Below are positions 1 through 9,436 of a DNA stretch of 64,000 nucleotides, piece after piece; the first letter of the stretch is position 1, and each line of letters begins with the position of its first letter. A model generated the notes under the pieces. That model saw only the letters and a list, made by a program, of their open reading frames with translations, had not been told where the DNA came from and did not search any database. The translations under genes were made by a program, and so were the position numbers. The DNA is taken from positions 54,236,479 to 54,300,478 of the forward strand of contig NC_079217.1 in assembly GCF_029633865.1 (NCBI RefSeq). Direction: 5' to 3'. Source of the stretch: Lampris incognitus. Its lineage: Eukaryota; Chordata; Actinopteri; Lampriformes; Lampridae.

Positions 1-2299
1 AATACATTATGTTCAAGTTTGAATGGAAAGCTAGAGTAGTCTCTATCAGTGTGGTTAATCAGAAAAAGCAAGCTCTTTGAATAATTTATCTTATAACCTG
101 ACAGGCGACCAAAGTTATCCAGGGTAAGTAATAGTCTTGGTATAGATTCTATTGGGTTGGATATATATAACAACAGGTCATCTGCATAAAGTGATACCTT
201 ATGCAATTTACCACCTCTTGAGATACCTTTAATGCCATCCTCTGCCCTAAGAGCTATAGCGAGTGGCTCAATTGCCAAATCGAACAAGTAAGGAGAGAGG
301 CTGCAGCCCTGTCTGCAGCCCCTATGGAGTGAAAAATAATCAGAAATAATATTATTCGTCCGCACTGCGGCTGTCGGTGAGCAATACAATATTTTAACCC
401 ATGCTAGGAATGTGAAACCAAAGCCAAACCTTTCTAGAACAGCAAATAGATATTGCCATTCGATGCGGTCAAATGCCTTCTCAGCATCTAAAGAAATCAC
501 TACTTCTGTCTGTTCTACGGAATGTGGTGTGTATAGTACATTAAATAGGCGGCGCATGTTATAGAATGACTGCCTGCCTGGTATAAAACCAGTTTGATCA
601 GGGTTAACAACCGTTGGGACAACAGTTTCAATACGGGTGGCCAAGATTTTTGTAAGGATTTTGTAGTCGCAATTCAACAAGCTTACAGGACGGTAGGAGC
701 CACACATTAAGGGATCTTTTTCTTTTTTAAGTAACACTGATATGATTGCCTGCATCATAGTTTGGGGCAATTTCTGTTGGTTAAAAATTTCCTGATACAT
801 CAGGTTAAGTATTGGTGCCAGCTTGGTAGCAAATTCTTTATACATTTCAATTGTGAAACCATCCGGACCTGGTGCTTTGTTGCTCTGCATGGATTTAATT
901 GCTTGTATCACTTCCTCTGTTGATATCTCTCTGTCTATCTGTGCTCTGTCTTCAAGGGCAATTTTTGGTGTGGTCAGACCGTATAAAAAAGTTGAAATAT
1001 GCAACAGGTCGCTGGGCAGTTTTGAACTATAAAGGGTAATATAAAATTGTTTAAACTGGTTATTGATGGTGTCAGGGTCGGCAGTCTTTACCCCAGCTGC
1101 TGTGCAAATTTCAGAAATAGTGTTAGCGGCTATGGACTGTCTAACCTGATGGGTTAATAGTTTTCCAGCTTTCTCTCCATGCTCATAAAATGTCTGTTTT
1201 GATTTAAAGAATAATTGTTCTGTTTGTTTAATGGAGAGATTGTCGAATTCCATTTTTAATAATAATTTTTTCTTATAAAGTTCAGGTGTTGGGGAATCGG
1301 CATATGAACGGTCCACTTCCGCTATACTATGGGACAGTTCTGTTAGACGTTGTTTATGTTTCTTTCTCTCATGTGCTGTGTATGAGATTATTTGGCCTCT
1401 AAGGTAGGCTTTGAGAGCCTCCCAAACAATAGTTAGTGGCATATCTGGAGTATGGTTGAATTCCATAAAGATATCTATCTGCTGGGAGAGAAAAATTTTA
1501 AAGGAGTCCCTGGACAGTAATAGAGGATCAAATCGCCAGGTGCGTTGGGGTTTAGGGCAGTCTATGAAACCTATATCTAGATGTACAGGACTATGATCCG
1601 AAATAACAATACTATTATATTGGCTCCCCCTAACCATAGGAAGGACCCTACTATCCAGGAGAAACAAATCAATCCTTGAGTAAGAATGGTGCACTGGGGA
1701 AAAAAAGGAGTATTGTTTAGTAGTTGGGTTGTTTCTTCTCCAGGGATCAAAAAGAGAGTAGGATTCCATAAATGAATGGATAACAGCACCTGCCTTCGAA
1801 ACTTTACTATTAGGTCTTGGGTTTGATCTGTCCAAATATGGATGTAATACACAATTAAAATCTCCCCCCAATATTAATCGGTAATTATTTAAGGGGGGGG
1901 GGCTGCTATGAAACTAGAGAAAAAAAGTGGGTCATCCCAGTTTGGTCCATATACATTTGTCAGTGCCACAAGTGTACCATACAGGTTACCCGTCACTATC
2001 ACATACCTTCCCCTGGGGTCAGAAATAGTCAGTAGTGGAACGAATGGGATACCCTTCCTGATCAAGATGGCCGTGCCCCGCGTTCTGTTCTCATTCCTGG
2101 AACAGAAAATTTGTCCTATCCAAGGTTTTTTTAGTTTTGTGTGTTCACTTGACCGAAGGTGGGTTTCCTGTAAGAACATGACATCAGCTCTCAAAGATTT
2201 TAAATGTACAAAAACCCTACTACGCTTTACTGGATTGTGAATTCCCTTTATATTCCAGCTCAAAAAACGAAGATAACCTGTATTCTGAGTGTCAAACAT
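1..2299 (-). pseudogene. L1 ORF2 (APE endonuclease and reverse transcriptase), partial, one visible frameshift
   Basis: The frame opens with an APE-type endonuclease (2299-1889: FLSWNIKGI, the QETHLR motif, TNVYGPN). It breaks at a ten-base G run (1893-1902, C on the coding strand). In the next frame the protein resumes and stays open to base 1, which is why no closed ORF is reported there. That part holds the RT fingers and palm: KAPGPDGF near 870, SYRPVSLLN near 690, LDAEKAFDR near 490, GCRQGCSLSPYLF near 300 and the catalytic YADD near 195. Product role: nicks target DNA and copies its own RNA. Apart from the homopolymer break I saw no other lesion, so the copy is fairly young. The C-terminal part is missing because the window ends. 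Confidence 0.85.
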
Positions 2300-2833
2300 T
2301 TTTTCTAAAAATGAAAAGAGAAAAGAAAAGAAAAAGTCCCTGCCTACTAGCTACAAAACAAAAACAGAGCCTTGAGAACCCATGCTGATCTACTAATTCC
2401 CTAGAGATCGCATCCCCCATTTCTAGTATAACCTGGCAAATAACCATATAGAAACCCTCTAACAAGCCCCAACCAGGGCGAACAGTGGTCTTGTTAAGAT
2501 TATATTAAATCCTAAAAGTATTTATATACCTAAGAACTATATATCAACACCCATATTAAAAAAATTTTTTTTTAATTAAAATGAAAAAAAAAAGAAAAGG
2601 AAGGAAAATATATCTACACCCATATAACAGCAGTTATAATACAGTTCCTTTGTAGGTAAGTGACACTGACCTGGGTGTCGCCCTAGCAGTCGTCACCAAA
2701 GCACTGTTACGGGTCTCATAATAATTAGCATCCATACACACATATACATGCACACACACGATAATAATAAAACAGAAAAATAGCTTTTTTAAATGGGCAG
2801 CAGGTATGAGACATTCTTATTAAATGAAAAATG

Positions 2834-3049
2834 TGTGGAGTTAGAAAACAACGAGACAGGAGACGTGAGAGTAGACGTAGTCGAGGTAGTTTACTAGCTC
2901 CAACTTTGCATGTCATACGTTCGACAACGACACTGAACTGACTGTGAACCGGAAGCGGAAGTGCATTATCTGACGCCTCGCCTCTTCCCTTAAAGGTACA
3001 CCGTCCTCTTAGGTGAATGTCTCTCGATATATAGATGTGGGTCACCACA
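2834..3049 (-). repeat. 3' LTR of the CsRn1-like Gypsy element
   Basis: 216 bp, apparently identical to 7089-7304. On the plus strand it starts TGTGGAGTTAG and ends GGTCACCACA. The polypurine tract lies directly to its right, which makes this the 3' LTR of a minus-strand element. Confidence 0.95.
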
Positions 3050-3061
3050 CAGGCCCCCCCA
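3050..3061 (-). other. Polypurine tract
   Basis: On the coding strand this reads TGGGGGGGCCTG, directly next to the 3' LTR. This is the expected primer site for plus-strand DNA synthesis. Confidence 0.75.
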
Positions 3062-3158
3062 GAATTCACGTAAACAAAACAATGCAAAACAGCAAAAGTG
3101 CAAGTCATGAACATAAAAATAGACTCTACAACAGAACAGTCAATGACATAGTGCAAAG

Positions 3159-6100
3159 TCACGGGGAAAACAGGTGACGAGTCGGAGGGCGGACCCTGCG
3201 GCCATAACGGCTGCGCTTCACAGGAGGGGAAACAGATGGGGCCGAAACCCGGGCCATAGGCGGGGCCGAAGCAGGAACAGAGGCAGGTGCCGGGGCCGAC
3301 CTAGGAGGGCGCCCCCGCCGCGGGGGTAGGGCCAATTGCATTGGCTCCCCAATGTCCAAGTGAGCGGGCTTGAGACGGTCTATAGCGACCCGCTCCGGCC
3401 TGCCCCCCATGTCCACCACAAAGTTCTTATCCCCCGCCTCCAGGACGCGGAAGGGCCCGTCGTATGGGGGCTGCAGCGGGGACCGATGGCTGTCGTGCCT
3501 AATGAAGACATACCTCGCTGATGGCAGATCCTTGGGGACGTAGGACCGGGGGAGGCAGTGTTGAGACATCGGAACGGGAGCGAAGGCACCGGCAGCGCTC
3601 CGGGACGCACTGAGGTGAGAGGCGGCCGACCAGGGAGCCGTAGCATCCGGAAGAAACTCCCCCGGAACCCGCAGGGGCTGGCCATACACCAGCTCAGCGG
3701 AGGAGGTCTGGAGGTCTTCCTTCGGGGCCGAACGCAGGCCGAGCATGACCCACGGGAGCCGGTCCATCCAGTCGTAGCCAGTGAGGCTTGCCCGCAGAGC
3801 GGCTTTCATGTCCCGATGGAACCGCTCACAAAGTCCGTTGCTCTGCGGGTTGTACGCCGTAGTGCGGTGGATCTTCATCCCCAGGTGCTCAGCGACCGCC
3901 GTCCAGAGCTCCGAGGTAAACTGGGAGCCCCGGTCGCTCGTGATGTCACCAGGCGTGCCGAAACGGGCCACCCAGCAGCCGATGAACGCCCGCGCTACCT
4001 CTGCTGCCGTCGTGGAGGACAAGGGAATAGCCTCTGGCCACCTGGTGGCCCTGTCCACAATAGTGAGGAGGAACGTATAACCACGGGAGGGGGGCAGGGG
4101 ACCCACCAGGTCAACATTGACGTGGTCAAACCGCCTCTCTGGAACCACAAACGGCGCCAAAGGGGCCTTGGTATGGCGGTGCACCTTGGCGCGTTGGCAC
4201 GCCACACAAGAGCCGGCCCAGGCTCTAACATCCTTACGGAGCCCAGGCCAAACGAACTTGACGCTCACCAGCTTGGTCGAGGCCTTCACTCCCGGGTGGG
4301 AAAGGCCATGGACGGTGTCGAAAACTCGGCGCCGCCAGGAAGTAGGCACCAGGGGGCGCGGTTGACCGGTGGAGATGTCACAGAGGAGGGTGGTGTTGGC
4401 CGCGTCGAACGTCACTTCCTCCAGCCGTAGCGCCGTAGGGGTCGACCGGTAGTCTTGAACGGTCGCGTCCTTGGCTTGGTCCGCTGCCATAGCGGCGTAG
4501 TCGAGTCCCAAGTGAACGGCGTTAACAACTGCCCGTGAAAGGCAGTCGGCGACGAAGTTATCCTTGCCCGACACGTGTTGTATGTCCGTGGTAAACTCGG
4601 AAACCGCCGCGAGATGGCGCTGCTGACGCCCAGACCACGGTTCTGAGGTTTTGGCCATACAGAACGTCAGCGGTTTGTGGTCCACGAAAGCGGTGAACTG
4701 TCGGCCCTCCAATAGGAACCTAAAGTGTCTGGTTGCGAGGAAGAGACCCAGTAGTTCCCTATCAAAGGTGCTGTATTTGCGCTCGCTCTCACGGAGTTGT
4801 TTACTGAAGAACGCCAACGGCTGCCAGCCCCCCTCCACCCACTGCTCACACACGGCCCCCACGGCGTAGTCGGAGGCATCCGTTGTAAGGGCTATGGGGG
4901 CGGCAGGCGACGGGTGAGCTAGCAGCGCAGCGTTGGCCAGCGCGGTCTTGGCGGCCACAAAAGCCTCGTCCATCCCCGAAGACCAGTCCAGCTCGTCCTT
5001 AGACTTCTTACCCCGCAGGGCCTCATACAGGGGACGCATGATGTGGGCGGCACGGGGCAGGAAACGGTTATAAAAGTTCACCATGCCCAGGAATTCCTGC
5101 AGCGACTGTACAGTGCGGGGGCGGGGGAACATGGTGACAGCCTCAACCCTGGCAGGGAGGGGAACGGCCCCCTGTGGAGTGATGTGGTGCCCGAGGAAGG
5201 TGATGGACGACTCCCCGAACTGACACTTAGCTGGGTTGATGATGAGGCCGTGTTCGCTGAGCCTGTCGAACAGCTGTGTGAGGTGCGTCATGTGTTCCTC
5301 CGCCGACGCGCTGGCCACGAGGATGTCGTCTAAGTACACAAACAAAAATGGCATGTCGCGGAGCACAGAATCCATAAGGCGCTGAAACGTCTGCGCCGCC
5401 CCTTTAAGGCCGAAAGGCATACGTAAAAACTCAAAGAGCCCAAAGGGTGTGATGACAGCCGTTTTTGGGACATCCAGTGGGTGGACCGGCACTTGGTGAT
5501 ACCCCCGCACTAAGTCGATTTTGGAATAGATGGCAGCGCCCGCCAGATGGGTAGAGAAATCTTGTATGTGCGGTATGGGGTACCGGTCGGGGGTCGTGGC
5601 ATTGTTTAGGCGACGGTAGTCCCCGCACGGGCGCCAACCCCCGTCGGCCTTAGTAACCATGTGAAGAGGGGAAGCCCACGGGCTGTCAGAACGGCGGACA
5701 ATGCCGAGGCGCTCCATAGTCGAAAACTCCTCCCTGGCTATTGCGAGCTTGGCCGAGTCGAGGCGTCGGGCCCGGGCGTAAACTGGGGGGCCCACTGTGG
5801 TGATATGATGTTCCACGCCGTGCTTGGCCACCGCCGAGGAGAAGGTGGGTGTGGTGAGCTCGGGGAAATTTGCGAGCAGGCGTTGGTATGGATCCCCGGT
5901 GGAGAGTGTGTTAGCGAGGCACAGCGCTCCAGCGCCCCCAAGCGTGCAGGGGTATGACGCAAAAGAGACGGCATCAATCACGCGACAGTTTTTAACATCC
6001 ACCAGCAGGTTGAAAGCACAGAGGAAATCCGCACCTAGGAGCGGGGTGGATACAGCAGCCATCACAAAGTCCCAGCCGAAACGTCGGCCGCCAAAACACA

Positions 6101-6359
6101 CGTCTACATGTCTAATACCGTACGTCCGAATGGACGTGCCGTTGGCGGCGTCCATCTGGGGGCCGTGACTGTCGGTCATCGTGTCCACAGCTTGTGCTGG
6201 TAGTATGCTGCGTTGAGCGCCAGAGTCAACCAGCAGCCGCCGGCCCGACAAGGAGTCTCTGATGAACAACAGCTTGCAGTCACGGCCGGCGCCCATAGCC
6301 GTTAACGAGCGCCGGCCTTGGCGTTTCCCTGAACCCTGTAATAGCATGGTTTGCGACAC
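3159..6359 (-). CDS. pol: Pol of the CsRn1-like Gypsy element (protease, RT, RNase H, integrase)
   Basis: 1066 residues counted from the first ATG, but that ATG lies inside gag, so the natural entry is probably by -1 frameshift at 6323-6329. Aspartic protease DSGA at 45-48; reverse transcriptase about 200-400 with YLDD at 342-345; RNase H with TTDAS near 492; integrase zinc site H684, H688, C718, C721; DDE triad D750, D809, E845. The order PR-RT-RH-IN is that of Ty3/Gypsy. The tail after integrase is proline-rich and shows no clear chromodomain. All catalytic residues I looked for are present and the frame is uninterrupted. Confidence 0.95.
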   Translation of the reverse strand: MSQTMLLQGSGKRQGRRSLTAMGAGRDCKLLFIRDSLSGRRLLVDSGAQRSILPAQAVDTMTDSHGPQMDAANGTSIRTYGIRHVDVCFGGRRFGWDFVMAAVSTPLLGADFLCAFNLLVDVKNCRVIDAVSFASYPCTLGGAGALCLANTLSTGDPYQRLLANFPELTTPTFSSAVAKHGVEHHITTVGPPVYARARRLDSAKLAIAREEFSTMERLGIVRRSDSPWASPLHMVTKADGGWRPCGDYRRLNNATTPDRYPIPHIQDFSTHLAGAAIYSKIDLVRGYHQVPVHPLDVPKTAVITPFGLFEFLRMPFGLKGAAQTFQRLMDSVLRDMPFLFVYLDDILVASASAEEHMTHLTQLFDRLSEHGLIINPAKCQFGESSITFLGHHITPQGAVPLPARVEAVTMFPRPRTVQSLQEFLGMVNFYNRFLPRAAHIMRPLYEALRGKKSKDELDWSSGMDEAFVAAKTALANAALLAHPSPAAPIALTTDASDYAVGAVCEQWVEGGWQPLAFFSKQLRESERKYSTFDRELLGLFLATRHFRFLLEGRQFTAFVDHKPLTFCMAKTSEPWSGRQQRHLAAVSEFTTDIQHVSGKDNFVADCLSRAVVNAVHLGLDYAAMAADQAKDATVQDYRSTPTALRLEEVTFDAANTTLLCDISTGQPRPLVPTSWRRRVFDTVHGLSHPGVKASTKLVSVKFVWPGLRKDVRAWAGSCVACQRAKVHRHTKAPLAPFVVPERRFDHVNVDLVGPLPPSRGYTFLLTIVDRATRWPEAIPLSSTTAAEVARAFIGCWVARFGTPGDITSDRGSQFTSELWTAVAEHLGMKIHRTTAYNPQSNGLCERFHRDMKAALRASLTGYDWMDRLPWVMLGLRSAPKEDLQTSSAELVYGQPLRVPGEFLPDATAPWSAASHLSASRSAAGAFAPVPMSQHCLPRSYVPKDLPSARYVFIRHDSHRSPLQPPYDGPFRVLEAGDKNFVVDMGGRPERVAIDRLKPAHLDIGEPMQLALPPRRGRPPRSAPAPASVPASAPPMARVSAPSVSPPVKRSRYGRRVRPPTRHLFSP
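6284..6329 (-). promoter_or_regulatory. Programmed -1 ribosomal frameshift signal between gag and pol
   Basis: On the coding strand, G GGA AAC (6329-6323) sits in the Gag frame exactly as X XXY YYZ, the form that allows tandem tRNA slippage. Five bases later (6322-6318) begins a perfect 9-bp GC-only stem: GGCCGGCGC (6317-6309) pairs with GCGCCGGCC (6292-6284) across a 16-base loop that holds the gag stop. Pol is in the -1 frame. Spacing and stem fit known retroelement frameshift signals; function is inferred. Confidence 0.85.
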
Positions 6360-7051
6360 CGTTTTGCTTTTGCCCCAAACCTGGCATGGTAATAACAGAG
6401 CCCGTCGTCAGGTTGGCGGCGGGCTGTCACCGCAGCCGCGGTGTCCATATAGTCATACACAGGTGGTGGTGGGGCGGTCTGGTGGGGTAGCAGGGCATGC
6501 ACAAACTGTTGCCGGTTGGCCAGGAAAACCCTGTCTGCTTCAGCAGCCAGAGAACGGTAGTCCTTGGAGGCGGCGAGAGGGGAACTGGCCAGTGCTGTGC
6601 GTACAGGTGCGGGGAGCTGCCTCAGAAAAATGTGTGTGAAAAGAAAGGCCGGATCAGCCGATCCCAGCACAGACAGCATTTTTTCCATTAACTCAGACGG
6701 TTTGCCGTCGCCGAGGCCATTCGGGGACAGTAAACGGTCTGCCTTCTCCAGCTCCGACAGTTCAAATAGTTTCAGGAGGAATGTCTTTATAGCATCGTAC
6801 TTGCCAGCAGCTGGCGGAGCTTCCAACAGCGTCATTGCTCGCGCCGTTGTCGATGCGTCTAACGCCGCCACTACGTAGAAGTACTGCGTTGCATCCTGCG
6901 TTATCCCTCTCAGCTGGAACTGGGCTTCCACATGTTGAAACCACGGCCGTGGATTATGCTGCCAAAAGTCGGGTAGCTTCACAGTAGCGGTGTAAATGCT
7001 AGCGTTAGCAATAGCCATGTTGTTAGCACCGGCGTCGTCGTTGTCAGACAT
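6302..7051 (-). CDS. gag: Gag of the CsRn1-like Gypsy element
   Basis: 249 residues from an ATG 19 bases past the primer binding site. The capsid-like part carries VKLPDFW, then [12 protein letters not shown] (about 23-45), a usual start for Gypsy Gag. A proline-rich linker (about 190-198) leads to one zinc finger at residues 219-236, spaced CX2HX9CX3C (C219, H222, C232, C236). This CHCC form replaces the CCHC knuckle of most retroelements. Gag forms the particle and binds the RNA. The stop (TAA, 6302-6304) falls 18 bases after a -1 slippery heptamer that lies in the Gag frame, so some ribosomes should continue into Pol. Confidence 0.92.
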   Translation of the reverse strand: MSDNDDAGANNMAIANASIYTATVKLPDFWQHNPRPWFQHVEAQFQLRGITQDATQYFYVVAALDASTTARAMTLLEAPPAAGKYDAIKTFLLKLFELSELEKADRLLSPNGLGDGKPSELMEKMLSVLGSADPAFLFTHIFLRQLPAPVRTALASSPLAASKDYRSLAAEADRVFLANRQQFVHALLPHQTAPPPPVYDYMDTAAAVTARRQPDDGLCYYHARFGAKAKRCRKPCYYRVQGNAKAGAR

Positions 7052-7069
7052 ACTCGTATTAGTAGTTCG

Positions 7070-7087
7070 ATCACGTCGGGGTCACCA
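7070..7087 (-). other. Primer binding site for tRNA-Trp
   Basis: The coding strand reads TGGTGACCCCGACGTGAT, one base after the 5' LTR. This is the same 18-mer known as the tRNA-Trp primer site of avian sarcoma/leukosis viruses, complementary to the 3' end of vertebrate tRNA-Trp. The plus strand shows the tRNA 3' end itself, closing in CCA at 7087. Confidence 0.93.
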
Positions 7088-7088
7088 A

Positions 7089-7304
7089 TGTGGAGTTAGA
7101 AAACAACGAGACAGGAGACGTGAGAGTAGACGTAGTCGAGGTAGTTTACTAGCTCCAACTTTGCATGTCATACGTTCGACAACGACACTGAACTGACTGT
7201 GAACCGGAAGCGGAAGTGCATTATCTGACGCCTCGCCTCTTCCCTTAAAGGTACACCGTCCTCTTAGGTGAATGTCTCTCGATATATAGATGTGGGTCAC
7301 CACA
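7089..7304 (-). repeat. 5' LTR of the CsRn1-like Gypsy element
   Basis: 216 bp matching 2834-3049 base for base as far as I can read. As the upstream LTR it should hold the promoter. It is flanked on the right by AATG, the same four bases that precede 2834. Confidence 0.95.
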
Positions 7305-7491
7305 AATGTAACATTATCTGTGAGTCTCAAATTACAAAAGTTAAAGTAAATAGATAAAGTTAAACCATAACGTTACCCTGTTGTCTTGGTGTCTTAGCTA
7401 GTTACTTCCGCTAGCTGTTGGCACTTAGCAGCTAATATCAATTAGCCACCAATACCAGTTAGCCACAAATATATTGGAATTTATCAACATC

Positions 7492-8328
7492 TTACTGTAC
7501 ATTGTCCTGAGGCTTTAGATTCTCCCTGATATAACCCATCGCCTTAGATGGGTCTTCGAACCGCTTTTCTTGGCCGGACGATGAAGTGATACGAAGCACC
7601 GCCGGGAACAGGATCCCGAACTTGACGCCCTGGCAGCCCCGGAGGAGCCGCTTAGCTTCGGAGAAGGCCGCTCTCTTCTTCGCCACTGCCGCGGTGTAAT
7701 CCGGGAAGATGCTCACTCTCTTGCCGTGCAGGCTCAACGGAGCTGAACGGGCAGCTTTGCGGAAAACCTCCTCCCTCTCTGAGAAATAGTGAAACTTCAC
7801 CACGATGATCCTGGGGGGTTCTCCTTTGTTGGTCGAGTGCCGCAGGCCGCGGTGAGCCCAGTCTAGGGTCGGGGTGAAGCTGAGGCCTAGTAACTCCTGC
7901 AGTAGTTTAGCGATGCTAATAGTAGGCTGCTGGCCTCCGCTGGTCTCGAATCCCTCCTTTATCCCGACAATGCGTGCATTACACCGGCGTTGTCGCCCCT
8001 CCATACCGTCTACCTTCTGGCGTAGCATAGCGACTTCAGATTTTAGCTGGCCGATGTCCTCCTCTATATTCGTGGTCTTGTCTGAGTATGTGTTCAGGCC
8101 GTCCTCCACGTCTTTCAGACGGGTCTCTTGTTTCGCCATGCCGGCCTTTATAGCGTCTATTTTTGCATTCAGATCCTCTGTGAATGAATCGATCCGTGCC
8201 AAGATCTTGCTCTCACTGCTCGCGATGGCAGCCATCACCCCAGATAGGTCTGTAGACTCCTCGTCCGGGGCTTTCACAGAGCCCGAGGCTTTAGCGGCCT
8301 GGTCACTGCTGGATTTGTTTTTGCCCAT
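7492..8328 (-). CDS. L1 ORF1 RNA-binding protein
   Basis: About 278 residues from MGKNKSSS. An in-frame upstream Met at 8355 exists, but the MGKN start fits L1 ORF1 better. Order: a short polar N-terminus; a long heptad-rich coiled coil (about residues 40-125, through the stretch ending RQKVDGMEGRQRR); an RRM-like core (NARIVGIKEG, then PPRIIVVKFHYFSEREEVFRKA); and a C-terminal domain with VSIFPDYTAAVAKKR. This is the L1 ORF1 (Transposase_22) layout. The protein trimerises and coats the element RNA in the cytoplasm. The frame is uninterrupted. It is ORF1 of the same element as the ORF2 at 1-2299. Confidence 0.9.
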   Translation of the reverse strand: MGKNKSSSDQAAKASGSVKAPDEESTDLSGVMAAIASSESKILARIDSFTEDLNAKIDAIKAGMAKQETRLKDVEDGLNTYSDKTTNIEEDIGQLKSEVAMLRQKVDGMEGRQRRCNARIVGIKEGFETSGGQQPTISIAKLLQELLGLSFTPTLDWAHRGLRHSTNKGEPPRIIVVKFHYFSEREEVFRKAARSAPLSLHGKRVSIFPDYTAAVAKKRAAFSEAKRLLRGCQGVKFGILFPAVLRITSSSGQEKRFEDPSKAMGYIRENLKPQDNVQ

Positions 8329-8484
8329 CGCGTCTTCTAGATGATCAATATGCAAGTACAGGGTTGTGAGTCCGGTGTGCTAGCGGTTAAGTATCGCGTG
8401 TGTTAAACCTAATTTATCTGTGTTTGATCTGAAAAGTTAAAATATTAATGAAAAGTTCGCCCTGATCAGGAGCTCAATCTAAAG

Positions 8485-9436
8485 ACGTCCTCACATGTTA
8501 CTGCTCACCAGCGCCCCCCCAAGGATGTTTCTTGTCAAACTGATATGACCTGTGAGGAGATTTATGACTTGGGGAGAAGGTATGAAAATGCGGTAGCAAA
8601 GCTTGATAAGTTATCCTTTACTGAAGAATGATTGAAGGAAGATGACAAAAAAAGTTGCAGTATACACAGGGCTTCCAAATTTTCTCACCCTGTCTTCAGT
8701 ATTTAGCCTTTTTGAGCCATATATACCTTTAGCATAGAGTTCTTTATTGACAAAATTTCAGCAGTTGATGGTCCTTTTACTGTGACTGAGGCTTAATCTG
8801 TCTGTCGAAGATATACCATACAGATTGGATTTATCCAAGTCTACCATATCAAGAATATTCCTACAGATGCTAGACGTTGCCTTTGTTAGGTTTTCATTTT
8901 TGATTAGATGGCCAGAAAGAGAAAAAATATGGAAAACAACACCACTTCCATTTCGACAGCATTGAGGGACCAAAGTGACAGTAGTGATAGACTGCTTTGA
9001 TGTTTTTGTGGAGAAACCTTTGTGTTTACTTGCAAGGGTACAAACATTTTCAACATATAAGCATCACAATACCGTAACATTTTTGATTGGAATTTCTGCA
9101 CAAGGAGTTATAACATTCATCTCTAAGGCATGGGGTGGAAGAGCCAGTGATAAATTCTTCACTGAAATTGTGGACTGCTGGATAATATTGTATGTTTTGT
9201 AGCCATTATATCTTCATGCATCAAGTGCCACTTTTTCATGGGTGCATCCCCATCTTATTGCCTCAGTAGTGAAACTATATGAGGGTAGCAAATTTTCTGG
9301 ATCAGGCTTTGAGAAGGGCACTTGATATTTGTCCTACAGCAAGATTTTAATGTTGATGAGGAGATATGTCCTGCCTTGAATTATAGCCAAAGCTAAGATT
9401 TTGCCTGTTCCCGGGTTAGCTCTTCAACACATTTAA
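8485..9436 (+). pseudogene. Decayed DDE_Tnp_4 / ISL2EU-type transposase fragment
   Basis: Broken frames together resemble the common fish transposase family with a DDE_Tnp_4 domain (often with a THAP finger in front). Recognisable pieces in order: SCQTDMTCEEIYDL near 8533; KVAVYTGLPNFLTL near 8655; LDLSKSTISRIF near 8827; FLIRWPERE near 8895; then the clear block from 8975 with [29 protein letters not shown] and [12 protein letters not shown]. Near 9345 a weak DFNVDE echoes the family's ADRGF region. The N-terminal finger and C-terminal end were not found. Stops and frameshifts are frequent, so it is inactive. It lies between two L1 pieces of opposite strand. Confidence 0.7.

Larger units (their letters stand above)
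2834..7304 (-). mobile_element. Ty3/Gypsy LTR retrotransposon, CsRn1-like, apparently intact
   Basis: A complete 4471-bp element on the minus strand: 216-bp LTRs that I read as identical, starting TGTGG and ending CCACA, a 4-bp target duplication AATG (2830-2833 and 7305-7308), a tRNA-Trp primer binding site, gag, pol in the -1 frame, and a polypurine tract. Gag has a CX2HX9CX3C finger instead of the usual CCHC knuckle. That finger, the tRNA-Trp primer and the RT sequence are all known traits of the CsRn1/Kabuki clade. The clade call is by recall, not by a tree. Identical LTRs and open frames imply a recent, possibly mobile copy. It interrupts the spacer of an L1. Confidence 0.93.
1..8484 (-). 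mobile_element. L1-Tx1 type LINE, interrupted by a Gypsy element
   Basis: A minus-strand non-LTR retrotransposon. ORF1 (8328-7492) comes first, then a spacer, then ORF2 starting at 2299 and running off the left edge. A Gypsy element (2834-7304) sits in the ORF1-ORF2 spacer; without it the spacer is about 720 bp. The L1 class is shown by the coiled-coil/RRM type ORF1 and by an ORF2 with an APE endonuclease followed by reverse transcriptase. The 5' end is put near 8484, where a transposase fragment on the other strand begins; this edge is approximate. The 3' end lies outside the window. Confidence 0.85.

Noticed and set aside
1908-2240. 110-codon plus-strand frame
   Set aside because: Antisense of the L1 endonuclease frame.
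2725-3162. 145-codon minus-strand frame after pol
   Set aside because: Runs through the 3' LTR and shows no protein family; chance openness.
3558-4430. 290-codon plus-strand frame inside the intact Gypsy pol
   Set aside because: GC-rich antisense shadow of the RT/integrase frame with no family resemblance.
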